This document shows, one piece after another, positions 7,859 to 16,422 of a stretch of 64,000 nt of DNA. Numbering within the stretch: the first letter of the stretch is position 1; each line of letters begins with the position of its first letter. This DNA comes from Pseudomonas sp. LRP2-20 (lineage in GTDB: Bacteria; Pseudomonadota; Gammaproteobacteria; Pseudomonadales; Pseudomonadaceae), in assembly GCF_024349685.1 (NCBI RefSeq), contig NZ_AP025944.1:5156001-5220000 (forward strand), read 5' to 3'. A model generated the notes under the pieces. The model had not been told where the DNA came from and ran no database searches. It worked only from the letters and a program-made list of their open reading frames with translations. Both the position numbers and the translations under genes were made by a program.

Positions 7859-8751
7859 GCCTGCTGCGTATCGCCACCACCCAGATGCCCTGCAGCTGGA
7901 ACCTGCCCGACAACCTGGACCGCGCCGAGCAACTGGTACGCCAGGCCGCCGCCGCTGGCGCGCAGGTGATCCTGCTGCAAGAGCTGTTCGCCACGCCCTA
8001 CTTCTGCATCGAGCAGGACCACAGGCACCAAGCGCTGGCCGAACCTTACCCGAACAGCCCGATCCTCCGACGTTTCGCCGCCCTGGCCGGTGAGCTGGGC
8101 GTGGTACTGCCGCTGAGCTGGTACGAACGGGCCGGCAACGCCTTCTTCAACTCGCTGACCGTGGCCGATGCCGACGGCCAGTTGCTAGGGGTGTACCGCA
8201 AGACCCATATCCCCAATGCCATCGGCTACCAGGAGAAGGAGTACTTCAGCCCCGGCGACACCGGCTTCAAGGTCTGGGACACCGCCTTTGGCCGCCTGGG
8301 CATCGGCATCTGCTGGGACCAGTGGTTCCCCGAAACAGCGCGCTGCCTGGCGCTGATGGGCGCCGAGGTGCTGTTGTTCCCCACCGCCATCGGCTCCGAG
8401 CCCGGCTGCGCCGAGCTGGACTCGCGCGACCATTGGCAGGTCGCCATGCGCGGTCATGCCGCCGCCAACCTGTTGCCCGTGGTGGCGGCCAACCGCGTCG
8501 GTGTGGAAGTGGCCGATAGCGATGAATCACTGCGCATGCGCTTCTACGGCTCATCGTTCATCTGCGACCACAAGGGCGCCCTGCTCGCCGAAGCCGACCG
8601 CGACAGCAGCGGCATCTGGCTGCACGACCTGGACCTGGCACGCATGCGCGAAGACCGCTTGAGCTGGGGCATCTACCGCGACCGCCGCCCGGAAATGTAC
8701 GCCCCGCTGCTGACCCTGGACGGCAAGCACCCACACAATTCGAGGGCCTGA
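7855..8751 (+). CDS. N-carbamoylputrescine amidase (Agu2B type)
   Basis: 298 aa nitrilase-superfamily enzyme that hydrolyses N-carbamoylputrescine to putrescine, CO2 and ammonia. The catalytic triad is clear: Glu43 in LLQELFATPYFC, Lys116 in YRKTHIPN and Cys153 in GICWDQWFPE. The length and the GYQEKEYFSPGD segment are typical of AguB. The start overlaps the deiminase stop, so the two are translationally coupled. A PotF-like gene follows after 2 nt. Confidence 0.92.
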   Translation: MSLLRIATTQMPCSWNLPDNLDRAEQLVRQAAAAGAQVILLQELFATPYFCIEQDHRHQALAEPYPNSPILRRFAALAGELGVVLPLSWYERAGNAFFNSLTVADADGQLLGVYRKTHIPNAIGYQEKEYFSPGDTGFKVWDTAFGRLGIGICWDQWFPETARCLALMGAEVLLFPTAIGSEPGCAELDSRDHWQVAMRGHAAANLLPVVAANRVGVEVADSDESLRMRFYGSSFICDHKGALLAEADRDSSGIWLHDLDLARMREDRLSWGIYRDRRPEMYAPLLTLDGKHPHNSRA

Positions 8752-8753
8752 GC

Positions 8754-9839
8754 ATGAAACGCCACGTTATCGCTGCACTGGCCCTGGCCATCTGCGCCAG
8801 CCAGGCCCAGGCCGACCAGCCCACCCTGCGCCTGTACAACTGGGCCGATTACTTCGCCGAGGACACCCTCAGGCAGTTCACCGCCGAAACCGGTATCCAG
8901 GTGATCTATGACGTGATGGACGGCAGCGAAGTACTCGAAGCCAAGCTGATGTCCGGGCGCAGCGGCTACGACCTGGTGTTCCCCGGTGACACCGTGGCTG
9001 AACGGCTGATGCGTGCCGGCAGCCTGCAGCCACTCGACCCCAGCCGCCTGGAGGCACTCGACGATGTCGAACCCGGCCTGCGCAGGCTGCACGCGCAATA
9101 CCCCAAGGCCAGCCAGGCGACCGTGCCCTACACCTGGGGCACCATCGGCCTGACCGCGAATGCCGAGAAAGTCCGCCAGCGCATGCCCGATGCGCAACTG
9201 GACAACCTCGACCTGCTGTTCAAACCGGAGCTGGCGGCCAAGTTCGCCGATTGCGGCATCTCGATCATCGACTCGCCTGACGAAGTGCTGGCCGTGGTGC
9301 TCAATTATCTGGGCCGCGAACCGCGCAGCGCCAAGCGTGAAGACCTGGCCGCCGCCAGCGAGCTGCTGAAGGCGGTGCGCCCGTACATCCGCAAGTTCCA
9401 GTCGCAACCGGTGACCGAGCTGGTCAACGAGAACCTGTGCCTGTCGCTGGGCTACAGCGGCGACGTGATCCAGGCCCAGCGCGCCGCCGACTCTGCCGGC
9501 AAGCACCTCGATTTCCAGTACCGGGTACCGCGCCAGGGCACCACGGTATGGATGGACACCATGGCCATCCCGGCCGATGCCCAGCATCCGGAATACGCCT
9601 ATCGTTTCATCAACTTCGTCATGCGCCCGGCAAACATGGCCGCCATCAGCAACTTCACCGGCTACCCCACGGCCAGCGCCAAGGCGCGCCAGGCTGTGGA
9701 CCCGCGCATGCGCGACAACCCCGACATCTACCTCGACGAAGCCACCTACGCCCGGCTGATCCCGGGCCGCGACATTCCACAGGCCGACATGCGTGCGCGC
9801 ATGCGTGTGTGGACCCGCTTCAAGACTGCACAGGACTAA
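8754..9839 (+). CDS. Polyamine ABC transporter substrate-binding protein (PotF/PotD-like)
   Basis: 361 aa periplasmic protein. The signal peptide MKRHVIAALALAICASQAQA is predicted to be cut after residue 20. The mature start LRLYNWADYFAEDTL and the MDGSEVLEAKLMSGRSGYDL region are typical of putrescine/spermidine receptors, and the ESxAM-like site is replaced by GTTVWMDTMAIPADA near residue 265. No permease or ATPase genes are in the operon, so it must work with a transporter encoded elsewhere or act in sensing. This corresponds by position to agu2C. Confidence 0.88.
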   Translation: MKRHVIAALALAICASQAQADQPTLRLYNWADYFAEDTLRQFTAETGIQVIYDVMDGSEVLEAKLMSGRSGYDLVFPGDTVAERLMRAGSLQPLDPSRLEALDDVEPGLRRLHAQYPKASQATVPYTWGTIGLTANAEKVRQRMPDAQLDNLDLLFKPELAAKFADCGISIIDSPDEVLAVVLNYLGREPRSAKREDLAAASELLKAVRPYIRKFQSQPVTELVNENLCLSLGYSGDVIQAQRAADSAGKHLDFQYRVPRQGTTVWMDTMAIPADAQHPEYAYRFINFVMRPANMAAISNFTGYPTASAKARQAVDPRMRDNPDIYLDEATYARLIPGRDIPQADMRARMRVWTRFKTAQD

Positions 9840-9842
9840 GCC

Positions 9843-10952
9843 ATGCCCAGCCGTAGAACCTTCCTGCAACTGTCACTGGTCACAGGCCTGGGTACCGGCC
9901 TTGGCCTGCCGCTGGGCCTGGCCCGTGCCGAGGAGCCCGGGCGCTGGTTCATGCCCGATGAAGGCGAACCGCAGCAGCGCGCGTTCATTGCCTTTGGTGC
10001 CCAGAAGGCCATCTGGGAAGACTTCACCGTCGACGTGCAAGCCGCCCTGGGCCGTATCGCCCAGGCCATCGCCCGCTACCAGCCAGTGACCGTCTTCTGC
10101 CGGCCCAGCGAACGCGAACTGGCCGAGCGGCACTGCGCCAGCCACAACAGCCAGTTCGTCGAATGCAACCTGGATGACATCTGGATGCGCGACATCGCTG
10201 CCAACTTCGTCGTCGACGATGACGGCGCCCTCGCTGCGCTCGACTTCAACTTCAACGGCTGGGGCAGCAAGCAACGCCACCGCAACGACGCGCAGCTGGC
10301 CAAGCGCGTCGCCACCCTGGCAGGCGCCCGCTACCAGCGCAGCGAGCTGGTGGGCGAAGGCGGTGCCATCGAGGTGGACGGCCATGGCACCGGCATCATG
10401 ACCGAGAGCAGCTGGATCAATGCCAACCGCAACCCGGGCTGGAGCAAGGCCGACATCGAGGCCGAGCTCAAGGCACGCCTGGGCTTGAGCAAGATCATCT
10501 GGCTGCCGGGAATCGCCGGGGAAGACATCACAGACGGGCATGTGGATTTCTATGCCCGCTTCGTACGCCCGGGGGTGGTGATCGCCAACCTGGACAACGA
10601 CCCGGAGTCCTACGATCACGCGGTGACCCGCAAGCACCTGGCGATACTCAAGCAAGCCACCGATGCCGAAGGCAGGCGATTGCAGGTGCATGTGGTATCA
10701 CCGCCCATGCAGGGGCGGCGCAACAGGTTCAGCCAGGGCAACAACGACTTCGCAGCAGGTTATATCAACTACTTCGTGATCAACGGCGCGATCATCGCAC
10801 CGCAGTTCGGTGATGCGCAGGCCGATGAAAAGACGCGGACGTTGTTGGCCGTGTTGTACCCGGGGCGGGATATCGTGCAATTGGATATCGATGCGATTGC
10901 GGCCGGGGGTGGGGGGATTCATTGCGTCACCCACCAGTGCCCGGCTGTGTGA
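9843..10952 (+). CDS. Tat-exported agmatine deiminase paralogue (Agu2A' type)
   Basis: 369 aa. It begins with a twin-arginine signal, SRRTFLQ at residues 3-9, then a hydrophobic stretch ending ARA (about residue 30), so the enzyme should be folded before export to the periplasm. The body keeps the deiminase motifs: DDIWMRDIAANF, the acid-His DGHVDF, and the nucleophile Cys361 in GGGGIHCVT. As in the first copy, the usual GGGN is GGGG. It is the last gene of the operon and starts 3 nt after the binding-protein stop. A periplasmic deiminase would release N-carbamoylputrescine outside the membrane; the substrate is inferred. Confidence 0.87.
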   Translation: MPSRRTFLQLSLVTGLGTGLGLPLGLARAEEPGRWFMPDEGEPQQRAFIAFGAQKAIWEDFTVDVQAALGRIAQAIARYQPVTVFCRPSERELAERHCASHNSQFVECNLDDIWMRDIAANFVVDDDGALAALDFNFNGWGSKQRHRNDAQLAKRVATLAGARYQRSELVGEGGAIEVDGHGTGIMTESSWINANRNPGWSKADIEAELKARLGLSKIIWLPGIAGEDITDGHVDFYARFVRPGVVIANLDNDPESYDHAVTRKHLAILKQATDAEGRRLQVHVVSPPMQGRRNRFSQGNNDFAAGYINYFVINGAIIAPQFGDAQADEKTRTLLAVLYPGRDIVQLDIDAIAAGGGGIHCVTHQCPAV

Positions 10953-10983
10953 AGGCCGCCAGGTGCATGTCGACAGAAGTTCG

Positions 10984-11226
10984 GCGCCTGTGAGATCGAG
11001 CACCGCCCGCGCGGCGCATCGCGAGCTGCGCTCGCTCCTACGTTTGTTTCGGGCCAATGATTCCTGGGGGATTTGCGCGCGAATGCCTGGGCGCATGGCG
11101 CTATATCGCGTCGTGCCAACAAGGCGGTCGCGCGCGCCTGTCACAGGCGTTACTGGCCCGAAACAAACGTAGGAGCGAGCGCAGCTCGCGATGCGCCGCG
11201 CGGGCGGCGCTCGATCTCATAGGCGC
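10984..11226. repeat. 243-bp element with about 70-bp terminal inverted repeats (copy A)
   Basis: The left arm begins GCGCCTGTGAGATCGAGC and runs to GTTTGTTTCGGGCC. The right arm is its near-perfect complement, from TGGCCCGAAACAAACGTAGG to GATCTCATAGGCGC. The middle of about 100 bp holds GCGCGCG tracts and a small GCCTGT/ACAGGC hairpin and has no convincing gene. A second copy of the same length is at 49580-49822; by hand they differ at roughly 14 positions. No target duplication is obvious. It fills most of the 411-bp gap after the agmatine operon. The rest of the gap (11227-11363) is AT-rich and probably carries the thiolase promoter. Confidence 0.85.
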
Positions 11227-11363
11227 GGAATATCCGACGACATACCCTCTAGCAACCCCATTGATTTGCTTTTCACATCAATCACAAAGAAAAACAAACT
11301 TAACAAATCAACCAAACCCGCCGATGCTGGCAGCACTATGCCCATTGCCCGGAGAACAACAAC

Positions 11364-12542
11364 ATGAACGACGTGGTCATCGTCGCCGCAACCCGTACCG
11401 CCATCGGCAGCTTCCAGGGAGCCCTGGCCAGCGTGCCTGCCGTCGACCTGGGTGCAGCGGTGATCAAACAGCTGCTGGAACAGACCCAGCTGGACCCGGC
11501 CCTGGTCGATGAAGTGATCCTCGGCCAGGTGCTCACCGCCGGTGCCGGGCAGAACCCGGCGCGCCAGGCTGCGATCAAGGCTGGCCTGCCCTATAGCGTA
11601 CCGGCGCTGACCCTGAACAAGGTCTGCGGCTCGGGCCTGAAGGCCCTGCACCTGGCGGCCCAGGCGATCCGCTGCGGTGACGCCGAGGTGGTGATCGCCG
11701 GTGGCCAGGAGAACATGAGCCTGGCCCCGTACGTGATGCCTTCGGCACGTACCGGCCAGCGCATGGGCCATGGCCAGTTGATCGACAGCATGATCAGCGA
11801 CGGCCTGTGGGATGCCTTCAACGACTACCACATGGGCATCACCGCCGAGAACCTGGTGGACAAGTACGGCCTCAGCCGCGAGCAACAGGACGCCTTCGCC
11901 GCCGAGTCGCAGCGCAAGGCCGTTGCTGCGATCGAAGCAGGCCGCTTCAAGGACGAGATCACTCCGATCGTGATGCCACAGAAAAAAGGCGAGCCGAAAG
12001 TCTTCGACCGTGATGAACAACCGCGCCCGGACACCACCGCCGAATCGCTGGCCAAACTGCGCCCGGCGTTCAAGAAAGACGGCAGCGTCACCGCCGGCAA
12101 CGCCTCCAGCCTCAACGACGGCGCCGCCGCAGTGCTGCTGATGAGCGCCAGCAAGGCCCACGCCCTGGGGCTGCCGGTGCTGGCGAAGATTGCCAGTTAT
12201 GCCAGCGCGGGGGTGGACCCGGCAATCATGGGCATCGGCCCGGTGTCGGCGACCCAGCGCTGCCTGGACAAGGCCGGCTGGCAGCTGGCTGACCTTGACC
12301 TGATCGAAGCCAACGAAGCCTTCGCCGCGCAGGCACTGGCAGTGGGCAAGGCGCTGGAATGGGATGCCAGCAAGGTCAACGTCAATGGCGGCGCGATTGC
12401 CCTGGGGCATCCGATTGGCGCCTCCGGGTGCCGGGTGCTGGTGACCTTGCTGCACGAAATGATCAAGCGTGATGCCAGGAAGGGGCTGGCCACCTTGTGC
12501 ATCGGTGGTGGCCAGGGCGTCGCCCTGGCGATCGAGCGCTGA
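11364..12542 (+). CDS. Acetyl-CoA acetyltransferase (thiolase II)
   Basis: 392 aa biosynthetic-type thiolase that condenses two acetyl-CoA to acetoacetyl-CoA, or the reverse. The acyl-carrying Cys88 is in [11 protein letters not shown], His349 is in GHPIGASG, and Cys379 is in CIGGGQG. The length is standard. The ribosome site GGAG lies about 10 nt before ATG 11364. It stands alone between the 243-bp element and the convergent MetE-like gene, so its pathway (acetoacetate or short-chain acid use) cannot be fixed from context. Confidence 0.93.
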   Translation: MNDVVIVAATRTAIGSFQGALASVPAVDLGAAVIKQLLEQTQLDPALVDEVILGQVLTAGAGQNPARQAAIKAGLPYSVPALTLNKVCGSGLKALHLAAQAIRCGDAEVVIAGGQENMSLAPYVMPSARTGQRMGHGQLIDSMISDGLWDAFNDYHMGITAENLVDKYGLSREQQDAFAAESQRKAVAAIEAGRFKDEITPIVMPQKKGEPKVFDRDEQPRPDTTAESLAKLRPAFKKDGSVTAGNASSLNDGAAAVLLMSASKAHALGLPVLAKIASYASAGVDPAIMGIGPVSATQRCLDKAGWQLADLDLIEANEAFAAQALAVGKALEWDASKVNVNGGAIALGHPIGASGCRVLVTLLHEMIKRDARKGLATLCIGGGQGVALAIER

Positions 12543-12564
12543 TCGGCTGCTGCTTGCGCAAGCT

Positions 12565-13407
12565 TCAGGCAGTGGCGCGCAACTCGCAGGCAGCTGCCTC
12601 ATTGATGGCCCTGGCCAGCAGCGCTACTTCCTGACACTTCTGCACGGCCTGGTCCACCGGGCTGTGCAGCAAAGAGCAGGAAGTCGCCACCCACAGCCGC
12701 TCACCCAGACGGTCGTGAGCATCGCGCAGCAGGTCCAGGGTCTTTTCCAGGTCGCAAGGCGAGGCGTTGCGGCCGTCGACCAGGCCAAGCGACAGCACTT
12801 TGTAGGCCGGCAGACGATCGAGCATGGTCGAGTATTGGTCGGGGGCCTGCACCAAGTCGATGTGCAGGCCATCGACCGGCAGGTTGACGGCCAGGCCGAG
12901 GTTGCCTTCCAGGGCACCGGAACAGGTGGCGATCAGCTTCTTCAGCGGCGCACGCTGAAGGATGTTGTAGACGCGCTCGTAGGCGTTTTTCCAGTCCTGC
13001 GGCAGTTCCTGAGCCAGGATCGGCTCATCGATCTGTACCCATTCGACCCCCAGGGCAGCCAAACGGTTGAGGGCCTGGTCATACAGCGGCAGCAGGCGCT
13101 CCAGCGCCAGTTCGTCGAGGTCACCCTCGGGGTTCTTGCTCAGCCACAGGCAGGTCAACGGGCCGATCACCACCGGTTTGACCGCATGGCCCAGCGCCTT
13201 GGCTTCTATCACCTCTTCGAACAGTTGTTCCCAGGCCTGGGCAAAAGGCTGGTCATCAGTGCTGAGCGGCGACACCTGATCGTACCCGGCAAAATCGCCG
13301 ACTGGCAGCAGCTCGATGCCGGCGTCTTTCTGCACTTGCCAATGGCGGGCACGCAGCTCGCGGTCGCGGCCGAAACGGGGGAACCCCAGGTTGTGTGCCA
13401 GTGCCAT
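12565..13407 (-). CDS. MetE N-terminal-domain-only protein
   Basis: 280 aa. It begins MALAHNLGFPRFG like cobalamin-independent methionine synthase and keeps N-domain segments such as RARHW, AGIELLPVGDFAGYDQV, VIGPLTCLWLSK, WVQIDEPIL, GLHIDLVQAP and TSCSLLHSP. Compared with MetE, stretches after LGFPRFG and after YDQV are missing. The whole C-terminal catalytic domain with the zinc His/Cys/Glu/Cys site is absent. The ORF is intact, so it looks like a dedicated protein rather than fresh debris. I chose ATG 13407 (GAGG with 8-nt spacing); an upstream in-frame ATG at 13488 would overlap an operator-like repeat. It is divergent from a MetF-like gene, suggesting folate/C1 methyl chemistry. Confidence 0.7.
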   Translation of the reverse strand: MALAHNLGFPRFGRDRELRARHWQVQKDAGIELLPVGDFAGYDQVSPLSTDDQPFAQAWEQLFEEVIEAKALGHAVKPVVIGPLTCLWLSKNPEGDLDELALERLLPLYDQALNRLAALGVEWVQIDEPILAQELPQDWKNAYERVYNILQRAPLKKLIATCSGALEGNLGLAVNLPVDGLHIDLVQAPDQYSTMLDRLPAYKVLSLGLVDGRNASPCDLEKTLDLLRDAHDRLGERLWVATSCSLLHSPVDQAVQKCQEVALLARAINEAAACELRATA

Positions 13408-13474
13408 GTCTTGTCCCTCAGAGTTCCGAAAAAGTACCGAAATGAATGAGGGCATTTTCCGGTCAGCGATTTGC

Positions 13475-13507
13475 TGAGACAAACTCATTAAATTTGAGAT
13501 GAACTCA
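13475..13507. promoter_or_regulatory. Twin TGAG-N5-CTCA dyads, MetR-box-like
   Basis: TGAGACAAACTCA at 13475-13487 and TGAGATGAACTCA at 13495-13507 have the same geometry and are spaced 20 bp centre to centre, about two helical turns. They resemble the MetR consensus TGAA-N5-TTCA with one changed base per arm. They lie between the divergent MetE-like and MetF-like genes. Confidence 0.45.
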
Positions 13508-13634
13508 AGAATTGCTCATGATGCCGGTGAAACTGAATGTCTTGATCAGAGCAGCACCCTACGTATACAGACATGAGCCCAACCGACAACCTGGCGCACA
13601 ATGCCAACCTGAATACTCCAGGTGCCCTCGAGCC

Positions 13635-15122
13635 ATGAGCCTGCTGAAAGCCGCGCTGCGCGAAAAACACTTCGTCTGCGTCATGGAATTCGTCCCCAAG
13701 ACCTCGGCGGAACGCTTCGCCGCGATGGAGGCGATCATGGCCCGCGGGCACTTGTGCGGCTGGCCCATGACCGTCGCCATCGGCGACCGCGTGGGCAGCC
13801 CGCTGGACATGTCGCCACTGGACGCCCTGGCCTCTTTCAGCACCCCGCTGCCGGCCTTGCCGCACTTCTCCGGCAAGGATCGCGAGCGCCATCATCTTCT
13901 GGCTCAATTGCAGCGCATGGATGCCGCCGGCCTCGACCAGTTGCTGCTGCTGACCGGCGACCGCCTGCCCGGCCACCAGCCCGGTGAACGCCCGGTGCGC
14001 TACCTGGAGTCGGTCGCGGCCTTGCTGATTGCGCGCCAGGCTTGCCCGCACTGGTTGCTCGGTGCGGCACTTAACCCGTTCAAGTACCACGAGGAAGAAG
14101 GCGGCGCACAATACTTCAAGGCGGAGAAAAAGCTCGCCGCCGGCGCCGACTTCCTCACCCTGCAACTGGGCTTCGATGCCAGCAAGCACCAGGAAGCCAT
14201 GCGCTGGATGCAGCGCCAGGCTTCACCCAAACCGATGCTGGCCTGCCTGATGAGCCTGACCCAAGGCCGCGCGACGATGCTCGAGCACGTGGCGGGGGTA
14301 ACGGTGTCGCCCTCGATGCGCGACATGCTCGAAGCCGAAAGCAAGGTGTCCAAGGCCTTTGCCCTGGCGCGCAGCGTCGACCGCCTGGCCTTGCAGATCA
14401 TCGGTGTAAAGCTGATGGGTTACGCGGGGGTTCACCTGTCGGGTATTCACGAGCTCAAGCAGCTGCTGGCGCTGGAGCAACGCTTGCAGCACTGGCAGAC
14501 GCAGATCCACTCACTGGAACAATGGGCGCCCGCCTGGGCCGATAGCTGGCAAATGCCAGGCCTGCCCATCGTTGCGTTCCATCCGCCGCAGGGCAACTGG
14601 CGCCAGGGCGAATCGAGCGTCAGTGCCTCGGGCAAGGAAAAAATCCGCTACCACGTGTTGCACACCGCCCATTCGCTGCTGTTCAGCCGTACCAACTGGC
14701 TCAGCAAGGCGTTCGGTTGGGCCGTGCGCCAGCCACTCTGGGCAACACCACGTGGGGCCGGTGTACTGCATGGGCTGGAACGGCTGGTAAAACGCCCGCT
14801 GGTTGGCTGCGACACCTGCGGCCGCTGCCGTCTGGAAGATACCCTCTACACCTGCCCGGAAACCTGCCCCAAAGGCCTGGCCAACGGCCCTTGCGGTGGC
14901 ACCGCGCTCAACCGCTGCGAGTTTGGCGACCGCGAATGCATCCACAGCGTCAAATACCGCACCGCCAAGGCCGTGCGGCAAACCGCCGTGCTCAGCGAGC
15001 GACTGATCCCGTGCATCGACGTCGAAACACGCCACCGCAGCTCATGGCCACAGTGGTTCGAGGCCCAGCCGCCGCGCCGGCTCAGCCCGCAGCCAGCGCC
15101 TCGAACCCAGCCCGAATCTTAG
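13635..15122 (+). CDS. MetF-like methylenetetrahydrofolate reductase with C-terminal Cys-rich domain
   Basis: 495 aa. Residues about 1-290 follow the MetF (MTHFR) TIM barrel, with FVCVMEFVPKTSAERF, DQLLLLTGDR, LGAALNPF and KLAAGADFLTLQLGFD. The C-terminal part (about 400-460) has a dense Cys cluster: CDTCGRCRLEDTLYTCPETC, then CGGTALNRCEFGDRECIH. That is the MTHFR C-terminal domain type (PF12225), which may bind metal or an iron-sulfur cluster. Most aerobic MetF proteins lack it. ATG 13635 was chosen because homology begins at MSLLKAALREKHF; its ribosome site is weak. Its 3' end overlaps the convergent CobW gene by 41 nt. Confidence 0.8.
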   Translation: MSLLKAALREKHFVCVMEFVPKTSAERFAAMEAIMARGHLCGWPMTVAIGDRVGSPLDMSPLDALASFSTPLPALPHFSGKDRERHHLLAQLQRMDAAGLDQLLLLTGDRLPGHQPGERPVRYLESVAALLIARQACPHWLLGAALNPFKYHEEEGGAQYFKAEKKLAAGADFLTLQLGFDASKHQEAMRWMQRQASPKPMLACLMSLTQGRATMLEHVAGVTVSPSMRDMLEAESKVSKAFALARSVDRLALQIIGVKLMGYAGVHLSGIHELKQLLALEQRLQHWQTQIHSLEQWAPAWADSWQMPGLPIVAFHPPQGNWRQGESSVSASGKEKIRYHVLHTAHSLLFSRTNWLSKAFGWAVRQPLWATPRGAGVLHGLERLVKRPLVGCDTCGRCRLEDTLYTCPETCPKGLANGPCGGTALNRCEFGDRECIHSVKYRTAKAVRQTAVLSERLIPCIDVETRHRSSWPQWFEAQPPRRLSPQPAPRTQPES

Positions 15123-16077
15123 CTTCGGGCAGTTCATCGGCGATGAACACCATCACGCTCTCGCGGTTCTCATCTGCTGCCCATTCGGCATCCCAGTCGA
15201 AGCCGTAGAGCTTGAGTACGCCCTGGAACACCAGGCGACGGTCCTCGCCGGCAATATTCAGTACGCCCTTGTAGCGCAGCAACTGCTTGCCGTGGGCCTC
15301 CAGCAGCTCGTTCATGAAATCGCTGAGGCGGTCGATGTCCAGTGCGGTTTCGGTGCGCAGCACCAAGGTTGAAATCCGATCAGGGGTAGCTGGTTTGAGC
15401 AGCGGACGCAGGCTCGGCTTGAGGTTGGCGCCCAGGTCCGGGTTCAGGTTGAAACCGCGCACATCGAGCAGCTCGGCCAGGTCGATACGGCCATGCTCGA
15501 CCACCCGGATGGCCGCCCGCCCATTGATCCGCGCCAGGCGCTCGCGCAAGGCCTCCACCGCGGCCGGCTCGACCAGGTCGGTCTTGCTCAGCAGCAGGCG
15601 ATCGGCAAAACCAACCTGGGCCTGGGCAATGGTCTGGGTCAGATGCACCTCGGCGTGGGCAGCATCGACCAGGGTGATGATGCCGTCGAGGATGTAGCGA
15701 TCACGCAATTCTTCGTCGACGAAGAAGGTCTGCGCAACAGGCGCCGGGTCGGCCAGGCCGGTGCATTCGATCACCAGGCGGTCGAAGGCGATCTCGCCGG
15801 CGTCCAGGCGTTCGAGCAGCAGGTACAGGGCTCGGGTCAGGTCGCCATGGATGCTGCAGCACACGCAGCCGTTGGCCAGGGTCATGACCTGTACCGGCTC
15901 GTCGCCAAGCAGCTGGCTGTCGATACCGGCCTCGCTGAATTCGTTCTCGATCACGGCGATCTTCAGCCCATGCTCAGCCTTGAGCATGTGCTTGAGCAGG
16001 GTGGTCTTGCCTGCACCGAGGAAGCCGGTGAGGACAGTAACGGGAATTGGCGTCTGCACGCAGAACATCTCCTGCAC
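15082..16077 (-). CDS. CobW/YjiA-family GTP-binding metallochaperone
   Basis: 331 aa G3E GTPase. The P-loop GFLGAGKT is at residues 18-25. The metal-binding motif GCVCC (Cys71, Cys73, Cys74) follows, then the ECTGLADP switch region and the base motif SKTD. The C-terminal CobW domain ends near residue 325. Such proteins insert or store zinc, cobalt or other metals; the YjiA/YeiR subgroup is likely. It lies upstream of the small YbdD-type gene and cstA region, as yjiA lies near yjiY in E. coli, suggesting a conserved link. Confidence 0.88.
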   Translation of the reverse strand: MQEMFCVQTPIPVTVLTGFLGAGKTTLLKHMLKAEHGLKIAVIENEFSEAGIDSQLLGDEPVQVMTLANGCVCCSIHGDLTRALYLLLERLDAGEIAFDRLVIECTGLADPAPVAQTFFVDEELRDRYILDGIITLVDAAHAEVHLTQTIAQAQVGFADRLLLSKTDLVEPAAVEALRERLARINGRAAIRVVEHGRIDLAELLDVRGFNLNPDLGANLKPSLRPLLKPATPDRISTLVLRTETALDIDRLSDFMNELLEAHGKQLLRYKGVLNIAGEDRRLVFQGVLKLYGFDWDAEWAADENRESVMVFIADELPEAKIRAGFEALAAG

Positions 16078-16088
16078 AGTAGAAAAAG

Positions 16089-16190
16089 AAAGGCCGCAAT
16101 CCTGCAGGAGCGGCCTTGTGTCGCGAAAAGGGCCGCACAGCGGCCCCAGGTTCCAGCTTCGCAGCAGATAGTGCCGGGGCCGCTCCTACA
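16089..16190. repeat. Composite intergenic palindrome (GGAGCGGCC repeat type)
   Basis: The segment contains a hairpin AAGGCCGC/GCGGCCTT (16089-16117), a central hairpin GGGCCGCACAGCGGCCC (16130-16146), and outer arms AGGAGCGGCC and GGCCGCTCCT. The GGAGCGGCCTTGTGTCGCGA unit is a repeat I know from Pseudomonas intergenic regions. It lies between the CobW gene start and the YbdD-type gene stop. Confidence 0.7.
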
Positions 16191-16211
16191 TGGACCGCGC
16201 CGGCATTGGAT

Positions 16212-16409
16212 TCAACAGCACTTGGGCCCGGACTTGCCGCCGTAACGTGCTTCCTGGCGTTCGCGGAAGAACGCCTCGTACGTCATCACCGGCTTGTCCG
16301 GGTGCTTGGTCTGCATGTGCTCGACATAGTTGTCGTAGTCGGGCATGCCGACCATCAGGCGGGCTGCCTGCCCCAGGTATTTACCCAGTCGACCCAGGTC
16401 GTTGAACAT
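16212..16409 (-). CDS. YbdD/YjiX family small protein
   Basis: 65 aa. [20 protein letters not shown] with a C-terminal KSGPKCC tail is the DUF466 (YbdD/YjiX) signature. These small proteins are encoded just after CstA or BtsT and are needed with the carrier for pyruvate uptake in enterobacteria. Here it starts 13 nt after the cstA stop in the same operon. The ATG at 16409 sits where homology begins. Confidence 0.9.
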   Translation of the reverse strand: MFNDLGRLGKYLGQAARLMVGMPDYDNYVEHMQTKHPDKPVMTYEAFFRERQEARYGGKSGPKCC

Positions 16410-16422
16410 CGCTGCAGTCCTC

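Noticed and set aside
10984..11226. Coding potential inside the 243-bp element
   Set aside because: The short open frames come from the inverted arms, are mirrored on both strands and have no ribosome sites.
12565..13407. MesD/core-type methionine synthase
   Set aside because: Those enzymes keep the zinc-binding C-domain, and this protein has only N-domain segments.
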